DNA from: Crotalaria pallida
Taxonomy: Eukaryota > Streptophyta > Magnoliopsida > Fabales > Fabaceae
NCBI GenBank assembly: GCA_037953625.1
Contig: CM075656.1
Span: 30,005,001 to 30,069,000, forward strand
Reading direction: 5' to 3'
Length of the DNA stretch: 64,000 nt
Part shown: piece by piece, positions 1 to 9,960 of the stretch
How the letters are laid out: the number at the start of each line of letters is the position of its first letter
How positions within the stretch are numbered: the stretch's first letter is position 1
The notes under the pieces: model-generated
Seen by the model: the letters and a program-made list of their open reading frames with translations, nothing else
Databases searched by the model: none
Told to the model about the DNA's origin: nothing
Translations under genes and position numbers: made by a program

Positions 1-37
1 TTTGTCTGGGACATGCAAAATACTAAGTTTGGGGGAG
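1..37 (+). mobile_element. Polypurine tract and 3' internal end of an upstream Athila-like copy
   Basis: These bases match 5197-5233 with one difference, including the polypurine stretch TTTGGGGGAG just before the LTR start TGATAACGG. An internal 3' end in front of a 5' LTR is not expected for a single insertion. It suggests that the LTR at 38-1249 is shared by two head-to-tail copies whose left partner lies outside the window. The alternative is that the true LTR starts further left. Confidence 0.6.
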
Positions 38-1249
38 TGATAACGGTCTAATATATGATGTTTTGAGCATTAACTACACTCCCTTTTACTAAGGATTTGG
101 CTTCTTTCTTTAGCAAATTTAGGACTTTTAGTATAGTTTTAGGAATAGAATCCTTTGAACGTTTTGATCCGTTTGTTCATGATTTCAGGTACTTTTGGAG
201 CTTAATTGAAGAAAATAAATATGGAACTGGAAAGAGGACGAAAGGGCCTTGAAAATGGTGAAAGAACGGAGTGAAACGAAGTCGGAGCAGGTGGCTCACG
301 CCCAGGCGTGGCCACCACGCTGATGAAACTTCATCAGGCCTGGTGCGCCCAGGCCGGTGCACCAGGCGCACGTCCCCCGGTGCAGGCCCATTCGGGCCTG
401 TTTTGCTGATTTCTGATGGGATTTGTTTAGGATTTGTAATCTTCTATTTTATTCTAGTTTTAGAATTAGGTTAGGCAGCTTTTGAGAGAGGGAGATTACA
501 TGATTTTGGACAGCTTTAGAGGAGAAGAAGATCAGAGATTGGAAGATTGAAGATCTTTTCGCGGTAATCCTAATTGTCTATGATTATGGATTACTCTTCT
601 ATGGTTTTTGTTCTTATTTTCTCAACGTGTAACTAAAACCCTCGTGTTAGGAATTGGTGTATTTTTATGGATTAGTTTATTGATTTTATGAATTTTTGTT
701 TTTCCGTTTCTAAATCAAGTGTTTGATTGTATCTCACTGTTATGCATGGAAGTAGCTAATCTATGTTTTGGATCTCTAATTCTTCAATTTGGAGATTGAG
801 GATTAGAATAGGCCTTCAATCAAACAATATAGTTATTCAATACTTTTGGGTAATTATATAACAAGTTTATTCAATGGTTTAATCTCTTAAGGAATTAAGG
901 ATTATCAATTGAATAAGAAACGGTAATTATACAAGAGGGATCTAATTGTTACCAATTCTAGAATTAGTTCTTGATTTAGGGAAAAACAGAGATTCATGAT
1001 TAATAAACAACGGCTACAAGGAAACCACGTTCCTAACTCGTTTTCTTAAATTGCTCACAACTTTTATTTAATTTTTGTTTCTATTTTATTTCAACTCAAT
1101 TTTAATTAATTAATTACAAACCTATAGATTTCGCTTCTAACTAATTTTTGGTGAAAACTAATTGAACAATTGGCAATCCCTGTGGGACGATAACTGGTCT
1201 TACTGACTATATTACTTGCTGACCTAGTATACTTGCCGGTATTCCAACA
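38..1249 (+). repeat. 5' LTR of Athila-like Ty3/Gypsy element
   Basis: It starts TGATAACGG and ends CCAACA. It is repeated in the same orientation at 5234-6464. The two copies differ by scattered substitutions and several indels, for example extra bases near 6045 and in the GC-rich block near 5540, so the insertion is not recent. Short reading frames here fall in the GC-rich block and have no domain. The bases flanking the two LTRs (GGGAG on the left, GCTGC on the right) do not form a 5-bp target duplication, which agrees with a tandem or recombined arrangement. Confidence 0.85.
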
Positions 1250-1251
1250 AG

Positions 1252-1271
1252 TTTTTAGCGCTGTTGCTGGG
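1252..1271 (+). other. Decayed primer-binding site
   Basis: The sequence TTTTTAGCGCTGTTGCTGGGG directly follows the LTR. Athila-type elements use a site resembling TGGCGCCGTTGCCGGGG, complementary to a tRNA 3' end. The differences seen are G-to-A and C-to-T transitions at CG and CHG contexts, as expected from deamination of methylated cytosine. Confidence 0.6.
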
Positions 1272-1371
1272 GTTGAAATTCGTTTCAATTAGTTTCCGAT
1301 ACTTAGTAGTAGTTGTAGGTGAAATTTATTTTTTTTAGTGTTCTTGTCTCAACAGGTGTTGCGTAATCTTT

Positions 1372-2556
1372 TTGTTGTTTTTGTGTTGTGCAGGTAGCAT
1401 TATCTATTTGAGTGCAAAGAGGAAGAGGAAACTAGCACAAGACGGGAAGGAACAAATTAAGAAGATGGCTGAAGGAGGAGGATCTCACGGATCCTCTCTG
1501 CCTCCTTCTTCCCGGAAAACTTTGGCGAAATATGCAACTGTGAACCCGGACTACTGTGCTTCCAGCATAGTCCGGCCAACCATCACTGAGACTGCATTCG
1601 TGATCGATCCGCAGTACATCCACCTGATCAAGCAGGATCAGTTCAGTGGTGCGCCGCATCAAGACCCTAGGGAGCATATCGCCAACTTCTTGGGCATGCT
1701 CGATTTCTTCAAGATCCAGGATGCTACGGAGGAGGCCTTCAGAATGAGAATGTTCCCTCTCTCGCTGAGGGGTGAGGTGCTAACGTGGGTGAAAAACCAA
1801 GCACCCGGGAGTCTTTCCAACCAGGGAGTACTTGTCTGCAAATTCATAGATAAGTTCCTTCCAGCTGGGAAACAAGCAAAGCTGAGGCAGGATGTTCACT
1901 CATTCATTCAAGAGGACGACGAACCATTGAAAGAAGCTTGGGAGTGCTACAACCAGCTGCTAAGGAAGTTCCCAACATATATGCCCGACTGGGAGCAGAT
2001 TCAGTTTTTCTATAATGGGCTCAACATATTCAACCAAAGCATGATTGATGTAGCAGCTGGTGGATCGATGAGGAAGAAGACTGTTGAAGAGGCCAAAGAC
2101 ATTATTGAAAGCATGGCATTCAGCAGCAGCCAAACACTAAGGACCCAGGTAGAGCGAAGCATCCTGAAGAGTTATGATTTGGACTCTACTCAAGCCCAAA
2201 TCTTGATCCAGCAGAACAAGCAGAAGCAGCAGCAGATTGCTGCATTAATGAAGCAGCTAGGCCATACTAACGTGTCAGTTGCATCTACCACTCTGAAGTG
2301 CAACTTTTGTGGGGGAAGTCACCGGAATGGTGAGTGCGCTTTCGAAGTCAGAAAGGGTCAAGCAACCATTGAGGAGCAAGCTAATTTTGTGGGTGGCGGA
2401 GTACCTAAAAACAATATGTACTCCAACACCTACAATTCGAGGCCAAAAAATCATTCCAATACCTCATGGCCGGTACAACCCAACACCCAGTACACCACAG
2501 CCACAAAAGCAGAGCTGGGAGAAGACGGTTTAAGTAATAGCAAACTCAACCAATAG
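1372..2556 (+). pseudogene. Athila-type gag, first part, frameshifted at its 3' end
   Basis: This is a retrotransposon gag (capsid-like) polyprotein. The likely start is the Met of MAEGGGSHG near 1465. The central region has the gag-domain pattern of plant Ty3/Gypsy elements: HIANFLGMLDFFKI, then FPLSLRGEVLTWV, then KFLPAGKQAKLRQDV, then the DWEQIQFFYNGL segment and a Gly-rich MIDVAAGGSM turn. A CCHC-like zinc knuckle (CNFCGGSHRNGEC) lies near residue 310; its Cys-His spacing is one residue shorter than usual. The frame closes at TAG 2554-2556 while the homologous protein continues in the next frame from about 2553, so a 1-bp shift separates it from the downstream part. Function when intact: packaging of element RNA in cytoplasmic particles. 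Confidence 0.85.
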
Positions 2557-2557
2557 C

Positions 2558-3634
2558 TTGACGGAAGCAACAAGAACCTTTATGACCGAAACCAGAGCCA
2601 ACATTCATAACTTGGAGGTACGAGTGGACCAATTGACCAATCAGATGTCAGAGATCATAACCAACTCCAAGGAGCGATGCATGACAGTCACCCTTCGAAG
2701 TGGAAAGTCGTATGAGGAGCCACTGAAGAAGGGTGATGCAATTGAGGTTGAGAAGAAGGAAGAGGGGCAAAAGCAACCAAGTGGAGGAGGCTCAACTGCA
2801 ACGCAACAGACGCAGGATCCACCTGCGGATCACGAGAAAGAGAAAGGCACACCCAAACTAGCACCACTACCTCTGAGGATTCCTTATCCTCGGAGGTTGA
2901 AGAAAGAGGAAGACCATAAGCAATTCTCCAATTTCTTGGAGATGCTACGGAAGGTGCAGATCAACATCCCATTTGCAGAGGCTCTCGCACAAATGCCTCT
3001 GTATGCGAGATTCATGAAGAAGTTGTTGACGAAGAAGAAGCGAATGCTCACTGAGGAGACATTTCCGATAGCAGAGAAGTGCAACAACATCATCAAATCT
3101 AACCTTCCACCAAAGTTGAAGGATCCAGGTAGCTTCACCATTTCAGTTAGCATAGTCAAGGAGTACTCGGGTAAGGATCTCTGTGACTTAGGAGCTAGCG
3201 TAAATATTATGCTTTTGTCTGTGTTTGAGGAATTGAAAATAGGATAGGTTAAGCCTACCCTGGCATTACTTCAATTATCTGATAGAACCACACTCTGCCC
3301 ATATGGAGTGGTGAAAGATATTCTGGTAAAGGTGAATGATTTTATCCTGCCCTTAGATTTCACGATCTTAGATATAGAAGAGGATGAAAATATTCCTCTA
3401 ATTTTTGGAAGGCCATTCTTGGCCACAGCAGGGGAAGTGATTGATGTGCCTAGGGGACAAGTAATTCTCCGAGTGAATGGTGAGCAAACTACAATTAAAA
3501 TTTTTGAAAAACCACCAATCACCGTGGAGAATTTCGCCCCTCTCTTGTGCATTCAGCACTCGAATGGAGAGAGTGTTGTAGCGAAGTTGAAAAGCAAGGT
3601 GCCACCCTTGAAAGGATCTTGGAAACCACCCTAA
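2558..3634 (+). pseudogene. Athila-type gag C-terminus and aspartic protease, one in-frame stop
   Basis: This continues the gag polyprotein in the second frame. It contains a coiled-coil-like stretch (HNLEVRVDQLTNQMSEI), the MTVTLRSGK motif that usually follows Athila gag, a low-complexity linker, and then a retropepsin-like domain. The active-site region reads DLGASVNIMLLS, with Asp-Leu-Gly in place of the usual Asp-Thr/Ser-Gly, as in many Athila proteases. An in-frame TAG at 3245-3247 interrupts it. The frame then resumes through GVVKDILVKV and IPLIFGRPFLATA to a stop at 3634. No reverse transcriptase, RNase H or integrase follows, so this copy cannot move by itself. Confidence 0.82.
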
Positions 3635-5233
3635 CCTTTGAAAAGAGGTGACCCGTCAGGCTCATGACGTTAAACAAGCGCTTGTTGAGAGGCAACCCAA
3701 TGCTAAGTAACTCCCTTATATTGTATTTTTTTAGGGTAGTTTAGTTTTAGGTAGTTTAATTTTAAAAAAAATGAAGTCACTGGTCAAGCTATAAGCCCAG
3801 GTGTGGAGAGGGTGCAGAATCTAAGTTTGAGGGTGTGACCCCATTAGTTCTCGATTGTTCCCAAAACCCCGACCCCAGATCTGGTACTTCGCAAAAATAT
3901 TGTCCTGTTTTCGTAGTTTTTAATTTTTATTTTGTAGTTTTAGTTAGATTAGTTTGCTTGAGGACAAGCCAACCTCTAAGTTTGGGGGAGTGGTACAAAA
4001 TAAAAATTTTTCAGATCTGAATTTTTCTCCCATTTTTAGTGTTAGTTTGTGTCCTTGGTAGGAGTAGGTAATTATTGTAGGCTTAGGACTGTTTTTCTGA
4101 TGATAGGTGTAAATACTTAGTTTAGGATTAGACTCACTGATTTAAGATGCTAATTGATTGAGCTGTAAATATTTTTTGCAATCTGGTTATTTTGACAAAG
4201 TTTTTGAGAATTTGTGATTAGTGAACTGACCTTTAGCCTAGTGAGATTTTGGGCCTATACTTGGCAGGGGTATGTGATTATTGAATTATTTTTTATTTGA
4301 AACCCCTATTTCTTTCATGAGTGTATTCACTTTGGCTGTGTTTTAGAACTTGACCTCTGACTATTTCAAGATTGATATTTGTTTGCATGCATGAAAATGA
4401 TTAAGGCACTTAGGATGTGTTTTTGTGGCCTTCAGATGATTTGCATTGCTACCTGTTCCCTTAGTTGCCCATTTTGAGCCTAATGACTATATGATTTTTC
4501 TTTGCTACCCTGCATTGATTGCATAACTTTTGTGAGTACCTTAGGAACTTTGAATGAGCAATTGAGAGGAATGACTCAGTGAATGAATGGTATGAAGTGT
4601 TGTGATTTCTACCTCTCTTCCAAAAGAAAAAAGAAAAAAAATATAAATGAAAAAGAAAAAAATAAAGAGAAATTTGGAAGAGAGTAGTAAAAAAAAATGA
4701 AAAGAAAAGAAAAATAGAATAATTGTGAGTTGAGTGTGAGTCATCTTAGTATTCATTGCTCATTCATGATTTTTGAGGGAAATTTGTTTTTGCATTTTAG
4801 CCCTTAATTTTGCTCCTTCTTTCTTTTATCCCACCTTTCACTTCTAGCCATGGCCCAATTACAATCCAATTAAGACCTTTTGATTTGTGCATGTTTTCAA
4901 TACTTTCAGTACAGTGGCGATTTTGGTCTATGGTCAAGCTTATGGTAACACTTTGTCATTGCAAGAACTTGTGTGCTTTATTGATATATGACCCTGATAC
5001 ACATGAGAGATATGCACTGTGAGGTTGAGAGTGTTCACTAATCATTGGTTCTTGTTGAGTTTGTTTCTCTAACCAGGTTTCAATTGTATGTATGCTTGTG
5101 AAAATAAATGTTTGAGTTGGTGAGTCAAAGTCCTAGATTAGGTGTATACATTTTGATTTAGGAGGTAGTCTTGAGTTTATGAGTTTTTATTTTACTTTTG
5201 CCTGGGACATGCAAAATACTAAGTTTGGGGGAG
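3635..5233 (+). mobile_element. Non-coding 3' internal region of the Athila-like element
   Basis: The segment begins with the sequence that follows integrase in Athila elements (a GACGTTAAACAAGCGCTTGTTGAGAGGCAACCC-type block near 3664-3700). The missing pol region therefore appears to have been deleted between protease and this point. A purine-only run of about 100 bases lies at 4618-4715. AAGTTTGGGGGAG-type tracts occur at 3825, 3977 and 5221; the last is the functional-looking polypurine tract next to the 3' LTR. No env-like coding region is visible. Confidence 0.7.
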
Positions 5234-6464
5234 TGATAACGGTCTAATATATGATGTTTTGAGCATTAACTAGACTCCCTTTTACAAAGGATTTGGCTTG
5301 TTTCTTTAGCAAATTTAGGACTTTTAGTATAGTTTTAGGAATAGAATCCTTTGAACATTTTGATCCGTTTGTTCATGATTTCAGGTACTTTTGGAGCTTA
5401 ATTGAAGAAAATAAATATGGAACTGGAAATAGGACGAAAGGGCCTTGAAAATGGTGCAAGAACGGAGCGAAACGAAGTCGGAGCAGGTGGCTCACGCCCA
5501 GGCGTGGCCACCACGCTGATGACACTTCATCAGGCCTGGTGCGCCCAGGCGTGTGGCCTGGGGCGCCCAGGCGCACGTCCCCCGTGCAGGCCCATTCGGG
5601 CCTATTTTGCTGATTTCTGATGGGATTTGTTTAGGATTTGTAATCTTCTATTTTATTCTAGTTTTAGAATTAGGTTAGGCAGCTTTTGAGAGAGGGAGAT
5701 TACATGATTTTAGAGAGCTTTAGAGGAGAAGAAGATCAGAGATTGGAAGATTGAAGATCTCTTCGCGGTAATCCTAATTGTCTATGATTATGGATTACTC
5801 TTCTATGGTTTTTGTTCTTATTTTCTCAATGTGTAACTAAAACCCTCGTGTTAGGAATTGGTGGCTTTGTATTTATTAGTTTATTGATTTAATGAATTGA
5901 TGTTTTTCCGTTTCTAAATCAAGTGTTTGATTGTATTTTCACTGTTATGCATGGATGTAGCTAATCTATGTTTTGGATCTCTAATTCTTCAATTGGGAGA
6001 TTAAGGATTAGAATAGGCCTTCAATCAAAAAATATAGTTATTCAACTCGTAGGAATACTTTTGGGTAAGTATATAACAAGTTTATTCAATGGTTTAATCT
6101 CTTAAGGAATTAAGGATTATCAATTGAATAAGAAACGGTAATTATACAAGAGGGATATAATAGTTACCAATTCTGGAATTAGTTCTTGATTTAGGGAGAA
6201 ATAGAGATTCATGATTAATAAACAACGCCTACAAGGAAACCACGTTCCTAACTCGTTTTCTTAAATTGCTCACAACTTTTATTTAATTTCTGTTTCTATT
6301 TTATTTCAACTCAATTTTAATTAATTAATTACAGACTTATAGATTTCGCTTCTAACTACTTTTTGGTGAAAACTAATTGAACAATTTGCAATCCCTGTGG
6401 GACGATAACTGGTCTTACTGACTATATTATTTGTTGACCCGGTATACTTGCCGGTATTCCAACA
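5234..6464 (+). repeat. 3' LTR of Athila-like element
   Basis: Second copy of the 38-1249 LTR, from TGATAACGG to CCAACA. Its right edge cuts directly into a minus-strand gag reading frame, which marks the insertion point. Confidence 0.85.
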
Positions 6465-7015
6465 GCTGCCTGTCGCTTTAGAACGTCCATGATTTCGTGA
6501 GTAACCCTGGCAAACCCTGTGGACAGACGAGAGTGGCCCTCTGATCTTTCTTCCCTCTTCCCCCTTTGTAGGGTTCCGAACCTCAAATCGGACCATCGTG
6601 GCTTTTCCCGAGAGCGGGGTCTGGGACTTGAGGCTCTTGTGGGCCTTCGCTCCGTGGCTGCCTCGGTGGCAGCGGAGCGAGTATAAGGATGACCCACTCT
6701 TCTTCCCTCGTTACTAGAGATGCGTACCCTAGGTGGCGGAGGTGGCCTGGGGGGTAGCATCTTGGAGGCCGCAGTGTTATCGTCAGAGGCTATCAACCCT
6801 TCTACAAGCAGTTGTTGTGAGTGAGCCTCTTGTCTGCTTCTGGCGGGGCCTTGCCATTCTGCAGCGTTATCCTGAGGAGGTGGTGGGGAAGCCTCCGCGG
6901 CTTCAAGACGGAGGGGAGGTTCCACTTGGCCTCTACGGCCCCGTCCCCCACGTCCTGTACGGCCACGAGAGGGGCCTCCATGACCCCCAGCAGTGTCTAC
7001 GTTGTTGTCAGCCAT
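6465..7015 (-). pseudogene. N-terminal gag fragment of a second Ty3/Gypsy element
   Basis: An open frame of about 180 residues starts with MADNNVDTAGG at 7015, shortly downstream of a primer-binding site and LTR on the same strand. The N-terminus is Gly/Arg-rich (RGRTGRGGRGRRG) and the middle is Pro-rich (RPPPPPRVR). This is the low-complexity type of leader seen at the start of gag in Tat-like Gypsy elements. The frame is cut at 6465 by the Athila LTR, so capsid, zinc-knuckle and pol sequences are missing here; if preserved they lie left of the window. Lineage assignment is inferred from the primer-binding site and leader, not from a polymerase domain. Confidence 0.6.
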
Positions 7016-7090
7016 TTTGCTAAGAGAGAAAATGCAAAGAGTTTAGGTTTTGTTGCCTTTTTTGGAGTGGATGGGAATCGTAGTTTAACG

Positions 7091-7109
7091 TCTCCACAGA
7101 CGACGCCAA
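7091..7109 (-). other. Primer-binding site of the minus-strand Gypsy element
   Basis: On the minus strand the bases next to the LTR read TTGGCGTCGTCTGTGGAGA. This is close to the TGGCGCCGTCTGTGGGGA site used by many plant Ty3/Gypsy elements. It fixes the orientation and the inner LTR edge at 7110. Confidence 0.65.
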
Positions 7110-7855
7110 TGTAGTAGATCATAAAAATAGGGGAATGTTCTTGATCAAGGGAACCTCAAGACCAGTGACTGTTGGCCCTGAAATCTAAGTGTGATCAGGT
7201 GTTTATGTATGACTATTATGGAAATATCTGAATATTCAGTGGGAATACCCAAAGTCTCCCTCTGTCACAAAGTGTGTGCAAAGAGTGACAGCTTAGGGAT
7301 GAGAGAACGTACCTGAACCCTAGGCAGTATTATGCCTTTTAAAGGGTTTGGCGGATAGGGCCCAAAGGGGAGGCCCTTTAGGGTTTACATGCTGACGTCA
7401 GGTTCAGGGAATATCTGCAAAATATCTGGTATTTTCCCGGGATTAGGGTAACACTTCATATTCTTGAACCTGAACAGGTCAGCATGTCCCTTCTCATGTC
7501 TAGCCCGTATTAAGGATGTGGGGTGTATGGCACGTGACCTATTCGGCGTCCCGAGGTCGGATAAAATGCCTACCCATCCCTAGTTAGACCACTTGGTGTG
7601 CTCCTAAAGGAGGCCGAGTGTATGGTCGATCAACGACCATGTGGGGGGTCCGACCTGATGGATGTCAGGTCGGATGAAGAGTGTTCGACCTGTAGAAGGT
7701 CGGTCAACGCTAGAGGCTCCTGATCGATCCGAGGTTGGGTTAACTAGTATGGATCTGACCTGTGCGGATGTTAAGTGCACTTCTGGATATGTCGATCTTG
7801 TGTTCGACCATAATTCGTCCAGTTGGAACTGCTGGCAATACTGGTTAACCCTACA
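7110..7855 (-). repeat. 5' LTR of the minus-strand Gypsy element
   Basis: A 746-bp segment with matching termini (TGTAG on the plus strand at 7110, CTACA at 7851-7855). It lies immediately outside the primer-binding site. The partner LTR is outside the window. The five bases to the right, GACCT, are the expected target-duplication copy. Confidence 0.65.
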
Positions 7856-9670
7856 GACCTAATATTAAATAGGTCGGCCTGTCTAACAAGCTTGTATATT
7901 TCTAAAACTTTGGCCTATTTAACAATAGTACTATAAACAAAATAATAAAATCCAATCCAACAGCAATAAAAATAAGTCTACATCCATCAAATTAAAGGCA
8001 TTCTTAATCCCAATTCTACAAATTAAAGACATTCTACAAATTATCCAGCAACAATAAAATCCATTCCAACCTCAATTCTACAATTTAAAGACATTCTACA
8101 AAATGTAACAATGGAGATCAAATCTTCAAGAGAACCTCCTTTTCATCTTCCTCAATCCCATGTTCCTTCAAAACAAAAATAAAGTTAAGATGTTTACAAA
8201 ATCTACTAAGATCTACTAACAAATTCGGAATAGAAAATAGAAAACCCAAACCCAAATTACTATAATATGCAGGATTATTATATTTATTCAATTATCATAA
8301 TCATTATTTAGATCCACTAACAAAAATGGAAAATCTACTAAGATCTACTAACAAAAATTGAAAACAGTTTAGGTCTACTAGCAAAAATGGTAAAAATTTA
8401 AAACCTAACTTGCTGGAAGTGAACCAAAATCGTGGAGGAGTGAAACCGGAGTGGAAGAGCGAACGGCGATGGCGAGCGGGCGGCGGTGGCCGGGGCAGGG
8501 GCGGTGACAACTGAAGGGAGAGAGAGAACTGAGAACGTGGGCCGCGGGGGGAGTACTGAGAATCGGAGGAAGAGGGAGAGGGAGAACGATGAGTAGATCT
8601 GGAAGCTCAACTGTTGTATGGTCTGGAAGGTGTGTAATGAAAACAAGAATGCTTATTATAATCACGTGGTGGTGGAACCACTCATTGTGATTTTCAATGA
8701 AAGTGGTGGTACCCATTGTTGTGTTCAGGTGCAGCACATTTTTTTTTTAATTGTATTTTTTTAAAATAAATATGAATATAATAATTTTTTTAATATAATA
8801 ATAATAATAAAAATTATACAAGCCCATCTGAACAGGTATTTTACATAACATGGGTCTGGCCTGTTTAGAGTATATAGGTTTTTTAATGAGTATAGATTAC
8901 AAACCCCCATTAGTATCATCAAACTCCTTTTTTAAAAGTGTAATTACCATAATGCCTTAATTAAAAAAAACGTAGATTACAAACCCCTTTTTTTATCCCC
9001 AAACCCCAAAACCCTTTTTCTATCCATAAACCCCAAACCCCTTTTTCATATATCCTATCATATTCTCTCAACAAAAAAACCTCCAGTGCAGTGATGGAAA
9101 TATGAAAATGAACGTCGGTTATTAGTTTTGAAGCTGGTTTGAAGATTTAAAATGTACACTAACAACACAACAGCATAAATGCACAGATATTCATAAAACT
9201 CAAGAGTATGGAATTTATCAATGGCCTAACGGTTCAACAGTTGTCTTGAGGAGGATTATAAACCTTGTTAATAGAAAAATAGAAGAAGCCTCAAAGAGGA
9301 TGTTTAACATAAACTACTAAAAATAATCCAATGCCAGTTGAGTGAGTTATTTCCATCACTGCATTGAAGGTTTTTTTTTTGAGAGAATATGATAGGATAT
9401 ATGAAAAAGGGATTTAGGGTTTATGGATAGAAAAAAGGTTTTGGGGTTTGGGAATAAAAAAAGGATTTGTATTCTACGTTTTTTTTTAATTAAGGCATTA
9501 TGGTAATTACACTTTTAAAAAAGGGGTTTGAGGATACTAATGGGGGTTTGTAATCTATTACTCTTTTTTAATAGCCTGAGTCTGACCTGTTTGCAAAAAA
9601 AAATCTGGTCTGATTTGTTATTAGGCCTATCATAGCCCCCGTACGCCGGCCTAGCGTGTTTTGACCCCTA
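7856..9670. mobile_element. Right portion of a non-autonomous hAT element
   Basis: Read on the minus strand, the right end is TAGGGGTCAAAACACG followed by GCTAGGCCGGCG. This is typical of plant hAT termini with repeated GGCC/GGCCT subterminal motifs. The left end would lie left of the Gypsy insertion and is not in view. The interior has an AT-rich stretch (7920-8400) and a GC-rich block at 8420-8590 with frames but no recognisable domain. It carries the fold-back element at 8888-9563. Confidence 0.5.
8888..9563. mobile_element. Fold-back Mutator-like element with about 215-bp inverted arms
   Basis: The two arms (about 8888-9105 and 9345-9563) are inverted copies with high identity. They begin GAGTATAGATTAC and, reverse-complemented, GAGTAATAGATTAC, followed by ACAAACCCCCATTAG. 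A 9-bp direct repeat, TTTTTTAAT, flanks the element at 8879-8887 and 9564-9572. Long inverted arms with a 9-bp duplication are characteristic of Mutator-like elements. The roughly 240-bp centre has no coding potential. Confidence 0.8.
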
Positions 9671-9960
9671 TTCCTAATCAAAAAGTCTTTTAGGCCCTTT
9701 TGACGACAACCTTCGTTTTCAAAGTTTACATCAACATTCAACAACCCATTGTCCTTAATCAACTGGAAAATTAGTACAATCGGGGAATCATATCCCTGAA
9801 ACTTTGACAACCATTCCATGAATCTTCCCAATTTTTTGGGCAAGCAAGATGAAAACCATTCTTCATTACCTCAAACAATTAACAATCTTTTGGATATGCA
9901 CATCTTACTGAAAAGTATAATATACATTACACAATATAATGACTTGCTATAAAGTATGGC

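Noticed and set aside
177..474. Open frames on both strands in the GC-rich block of the Athila LTR (also 5373-5620)
   Set aside because: They lie in both LTR copies, have no domain, and result from a low-stop GC-rich segment.
6733..7114. Plus-strand frames opposite the minus-strand gag fragment
   Set aside because: Antisense shadows of the gag leader; the primer-binding site and LTR fix the coding strand as minus.
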